Part shown: positions 33,731 to 37,271 of the stretch, in pieces
How the letters are laid out: each line of letters begins with the position of its first letter
Position numbering within the stretch: position 1 is the stretch's first letter
Assembly (NCBI GenBank): GCA_034111085.1
Contig: JAWUXZ010000016.1
Span: 1-37,271, forward strand
From: Dinoroseobacter sp034111085
Lineage (GTDB): Bacteria > Pseudomonadota > Alphaproteobacteria > Rhodobacterales > Rhodobacteraceae
Reading direction: 5' to 3'
DNA: 37,271 nt
Position numbers and translations under genes: made by a program
The notes under the pieces: model-generated
What the model was told of the DNA's origin: nothing
Seen by the model: only the letters and a program-made list of their open reading frames with translations
Databases searched by the model: none

Positions 33731-35188
33731 ATGTCCCTGCTCAGCCTCATTGCAATTGTCTTCTGCCTTGGCAGTTGTGCGGGCGCGGCCGGGTTATCGA
33801 TCTTGTGGCGCACGCGCTTGCGCAGCGTCCGCGCCCAGATCGCGCAACTGGGCGAGGATAACGCAGCACTGACAACCTTACTGGATTTCGACCCCCTGAC
33901 CCGCTGCCGATCCCGCCGCTACTTTGTCAAAGAGGTCTCGCGCTGGCTCGGTGCTGTTGCAGCCAACGGTCTGTCGCTGATGATCATCGATATCGACCAC
34001 TTCAAGTCGATCAATGACAGCTACGGCCACGGTGCGGGCGACAGCTATCTAACAGCCGTAGGCACCGCGATTTCAGACCATTTGGGTGACCGGGGTATTG
34101 TCGCACGCCTTGGCGGTGACGAGTTCTGGGTCGCCCTACCCGAGGTCGACCCAAAGGTTGCCCCCAAAGTTGCACATGACATCGCCGAAGCATTGCGCAA
34201 GATCGTCTATGATATTGCGGTCCAAACACCAAACCAGCGCGTCACCCGCTCGGCGAGTATTGGCGTGACACGGGTGGCGCCGGGTACCGACCTCACCTCG
34301 GCCATGACTGAAGCTGACACGGCGCTATATCTCGCCAAAGCAGGCGGGCGGAACCGCTCTATGCTGGTCGATGCCGCGATCAGAACCAAGATGGCATCCA
34401 ACCTGAACCGCCCCACAGTTGAGGGCGTCAAGGATGGGCTTGCCGCGGACGAGTTCACCTATTTCGTCCAACCGATTTTCGATATTGAGACCAGACGCGC
34501 CGTTGGCGTCGAGGCGCTGATCCGTTGGGTGCGCGAAGATGGCAGCGTGTTGCTACCTGCCGATTTCATGTCTGTGGTCACCTCAAACTACCATCTATCA
34601 GTCAAACCACCGGTGAGCATGGCCAACGAGGTCGCAAATGCCTTCGCCGCAGCCCCGCACCCGATATTTTGCGCGTTCAACATCTCGACCGCGTTTCTAC
34701 AACGCGCGGTCGGCAATGAAACGCGCTGGCTAGACGAGCTGCTCGCGGGCCTCGATCCCTCCCGCACTGTCTTGGAGATTGTCGAGAACGCGGTGATCGA
34801 GGACGCCGCGCGCACCAAGTCCCTTCTTCAAGCCATGCGCGAAGCAGGCGTGCGCATTGCGCTCGATGATTTTGGTACCGGACAATCGAACCTGATGCGC
34901 CTGCGCGATCTGCCGGTTGATATCGTCAAAATTGACCGCAGCTTCGTGGGCACGGTGCCCGAATCGAGCAAGAACGTTTCGATTTTGAAGGCGCTGGTGG
35001 CCATGTCCGAGGATCTCGAGTTCGAGATTATTGCCGAGGGCGTCGAGACCGAAGCCCAACTTGAGCGCCTGCGCGATCTGGGCATTCGCAACGCCCAAGG
35101 CTTCCTGCTGGGCGCGCCCGCTCCGCTGGCTGAGTGGCGCGGTAGCTTGCTTGCACCCGCGGCACTGACAGTCGCCGCCGCTGAGTGA
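33731..35188 (+). CDS. Membrane-anchored GGDEF-EAL protein (cyclic di-GMP turnover)
   Basis: A 485-aa bifunctional-type protein. One N-terminal helix (residues 3-25) is a membrane anchor, followed by a short coiled segment. The GGDEF domain has FDPLTRCRSRRYF and an intact GGDEF at 128-132, so cyclase activity is possible. The I-site position (119-122) reads GDRG, not RxxD, so product inhibition is unlikely. The EAL domain has EAL at 261-263, FNIS, LEIVEN, DDFGTG at 379-384, VKIDRSFV, AEGVE and QGFLLG, all catalytic positions intact. So both c-di-GMP synthesis and hydrolysis are possible. No sensory domain is seen apart from the membrane segment. Confidence 0.93.
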   Translation: MSLLSLIAIVFCLGSCAGAAGLSILWRTRLRSVRAQIAQLGEDNAALTTLLDFDPLTRCRSRRYFVKEVSRWLGAVAANGLSLMIIDIDHFKSINDSYGHGAGDSYLTAVGTAISDHLGDRGIVARLGGDEFWVALPEVDPKVAPKVAHDIAEALRKIVYDIAVQTPNQRVTRSASIGVTRVAPGTDLTSAMTEADTALYLAKAGGRNRSMLVDAAIRTKMASNLNRPTVEGVKDGLAADEFTYFVQPIFDIETRRAVGVEALIRWVREDGSVLLPADFMSVVTSNYHLSVKPPVSMANEVANAFAAAPHPIFCAFNISTAFLQRAVGNETRWLDELLAGLDPSRTVLEIVENAVIEDAARTKSLLQAMREAGVRIALDDFGTGQSNLMRLRDLPVDIVKIDRSFVGTVPESSKNVSILKALVAMSEDLEFEIIAEGVETEAQLERLRDLGIRNAQGFLLGAPAPLAEWRGSLLAPAALTVAAAE

Positions 35189-35265
35189 GCCGCGCAGCAG
35201 ACCCGCCGCGCAACAAAAATCCGCAAAACTTCGCCCTCGCGACACAAAAAGTCGCCCATTGCGTA

Positions 35266-35294
35266 TTGACGCCCCCGAGCCCCCCGCCTAACGT
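35266..35294 (+). promoter_or_regulatory. Probable sigma-70 promoter of the ilvB leader
   Basis: TTGACG and TAACGT are separated by exactly 17 nt. The transcript would start near 35301, about 30 nt before the leader peptide ATG. Confidence 0.6.
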
Positions 35295-35329
35295 CCCGCC
35301 CAATGAAGCCCAAAGGAAGCTAAGTGGAC

Positions 35330-35377
35330 ATGATTGATATTGTCGTACTTGTGAGAAAAAAGCGCATGGACCGGTAA
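35330..35377 (+). CDS. ilvB leader peptide (attenuator peptide)
   Basis: A 15-codon frame MIDIVVLVRKKRMDR. Codons 2-8 include two Ile, three Val and one Leu, the end products of the branched-chain pathway, just where a stalled ribosome would decide the RNA fold. AAGGAAG lies about 11 nt upstream of the ATG. The last codons form the 5' arm of the antiterminator stem. The frame ends 107 bp before ilvB. A true product need not accumulate; its translation is what matters. Confidence 0.85.
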   Translation: MIDIVVLVRKKRMDR

Positions 35378-35432
35378 CGGTACTCCTTAATCAGACCCAT
35401 GCGCCCCCGAGTTTCCGACCGGGGGCTTTTTT
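35362..35432 (+). promoter_or_regulatory. Transcription attenuator of ilvB (antiterminator and terminator)
   Basis: Two competing stems. GCGCATGG (35362-35369) pairs perfectly over 8 bp with CCATGCGC (35397-35404), the antiterminator. GCCCCCG (35403-35409) pairs with CGGGGGC (35420-35426) and is followed by six T, an intrinsic terminator. They share bases 35403-35404, so one excludes the other. A ribosome stalled on the Ile/Val/Leu codons leaves 35362-35369 free, the antiterminator forms and ilvB is read. A ribosome reaching the stop codon covers that arm and the terminator forms. The arrangement is read from sequence; function is inference. Confidence 0.82.
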
Positions 35433-35483
35433 GTGACCAGCGCGGCAAATCAAACAGCCCGCGCAGCCCAGGAGAATAAGACG

Positions 35484-37244
<1,761 letters not shown>

Positions 37245-37254
37245 AGCGCCATTC

Positions 37255-37271
37255 GGGGGGGGGGGGGGGGG
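37255..37271. repeat. Run of 17 G at the window end
   Basis: The window ends in G17 directly after the ilvB stop region (attc). Such a run has no gene context and resembles a sequencing or assembly end artefact rather than biology. Confidence 0.8.

Overview
The window looks like a chromosomal segment of a marine Roseobacter-group alphaproteobacterium (Rhodobacterales). The evidence is the gene content: a trgAB-cysK tellurite locus beside cfa and phr as in Rhodobacter, a circularly permuted two-piece tmRNA gene, an alphaproteobacterial-type SspB, AcuI, and TakP-like TRAP transport. All assignments come from reading the sequence and the translations; no database search was run.

Layout. (1) 1-4400 is the end of an integrated element lying against the 3' end of tRNA-Ser(GGA): a P4-type integrase next to the tRNA, an unrecognised 304-aa gene overlapping it, two small helix-turn-helix genes and a second, different tyrosine recombinase. 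The far end of the element is not visible. (2) 4709-15586 is a long minus-strand block. In transcription order it holds acuI, a class V aminotransferase, phr photolyase, cfa, trgA, trgB (cyclotransferase-Nudix fusion), cysK, an MscS-type channel and an AlaX-type editing protein whose usual fourth zinc ligand is replaced by proline. (3) 15724-21791 is on the plus strand: a DUF4345 protein, ssrA (tag ANDNRAPAMALAA), a DUF1194 protein, a rhodanese-ChrB fusion with chrA, sspB, and fumC followed by two tiny genes joined by ATGA overlaps. (4) 21814-25247 is on the minus strand: a cytochrome P450 coupled to an unrecognised membrane alpha/beta-hydrolase-like protein, then ccdA. tusA is divergent and shares a terminator with rne. 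(5) 25606-33382 is on the minus strand: rne with a 437-bp upstream region, and a three-gene TRAP transporter (dctP-dctQ-dctM) with a hairpin between P and Q. (6) 33731 to the end is on the plus strand: a GGDEF-EAL protein and ilvB. ilvB is preceded by a complete attenuator made of a promoter, a leader peptide rich in Ile/Val/Leu, an antiterminator and a terminator.

How the parts relate. tmRNA and SspB, which act together in tag-dependent ClpXP proteolysis, lie about 3 kb apart. phr, cfa, trgAB and cysK form a stress cluster (light, singlet oxygen, tellurite, sulfur). The window ends in a run of 17 G, which looks like a contig-end artefact.

Most noteworthy: the ilvB attenuator, the readable permuted tmRNA, the two-recombinase element with its unknown coupled gene, the P450-hydrolase pair, and the altered AlaX metal site.
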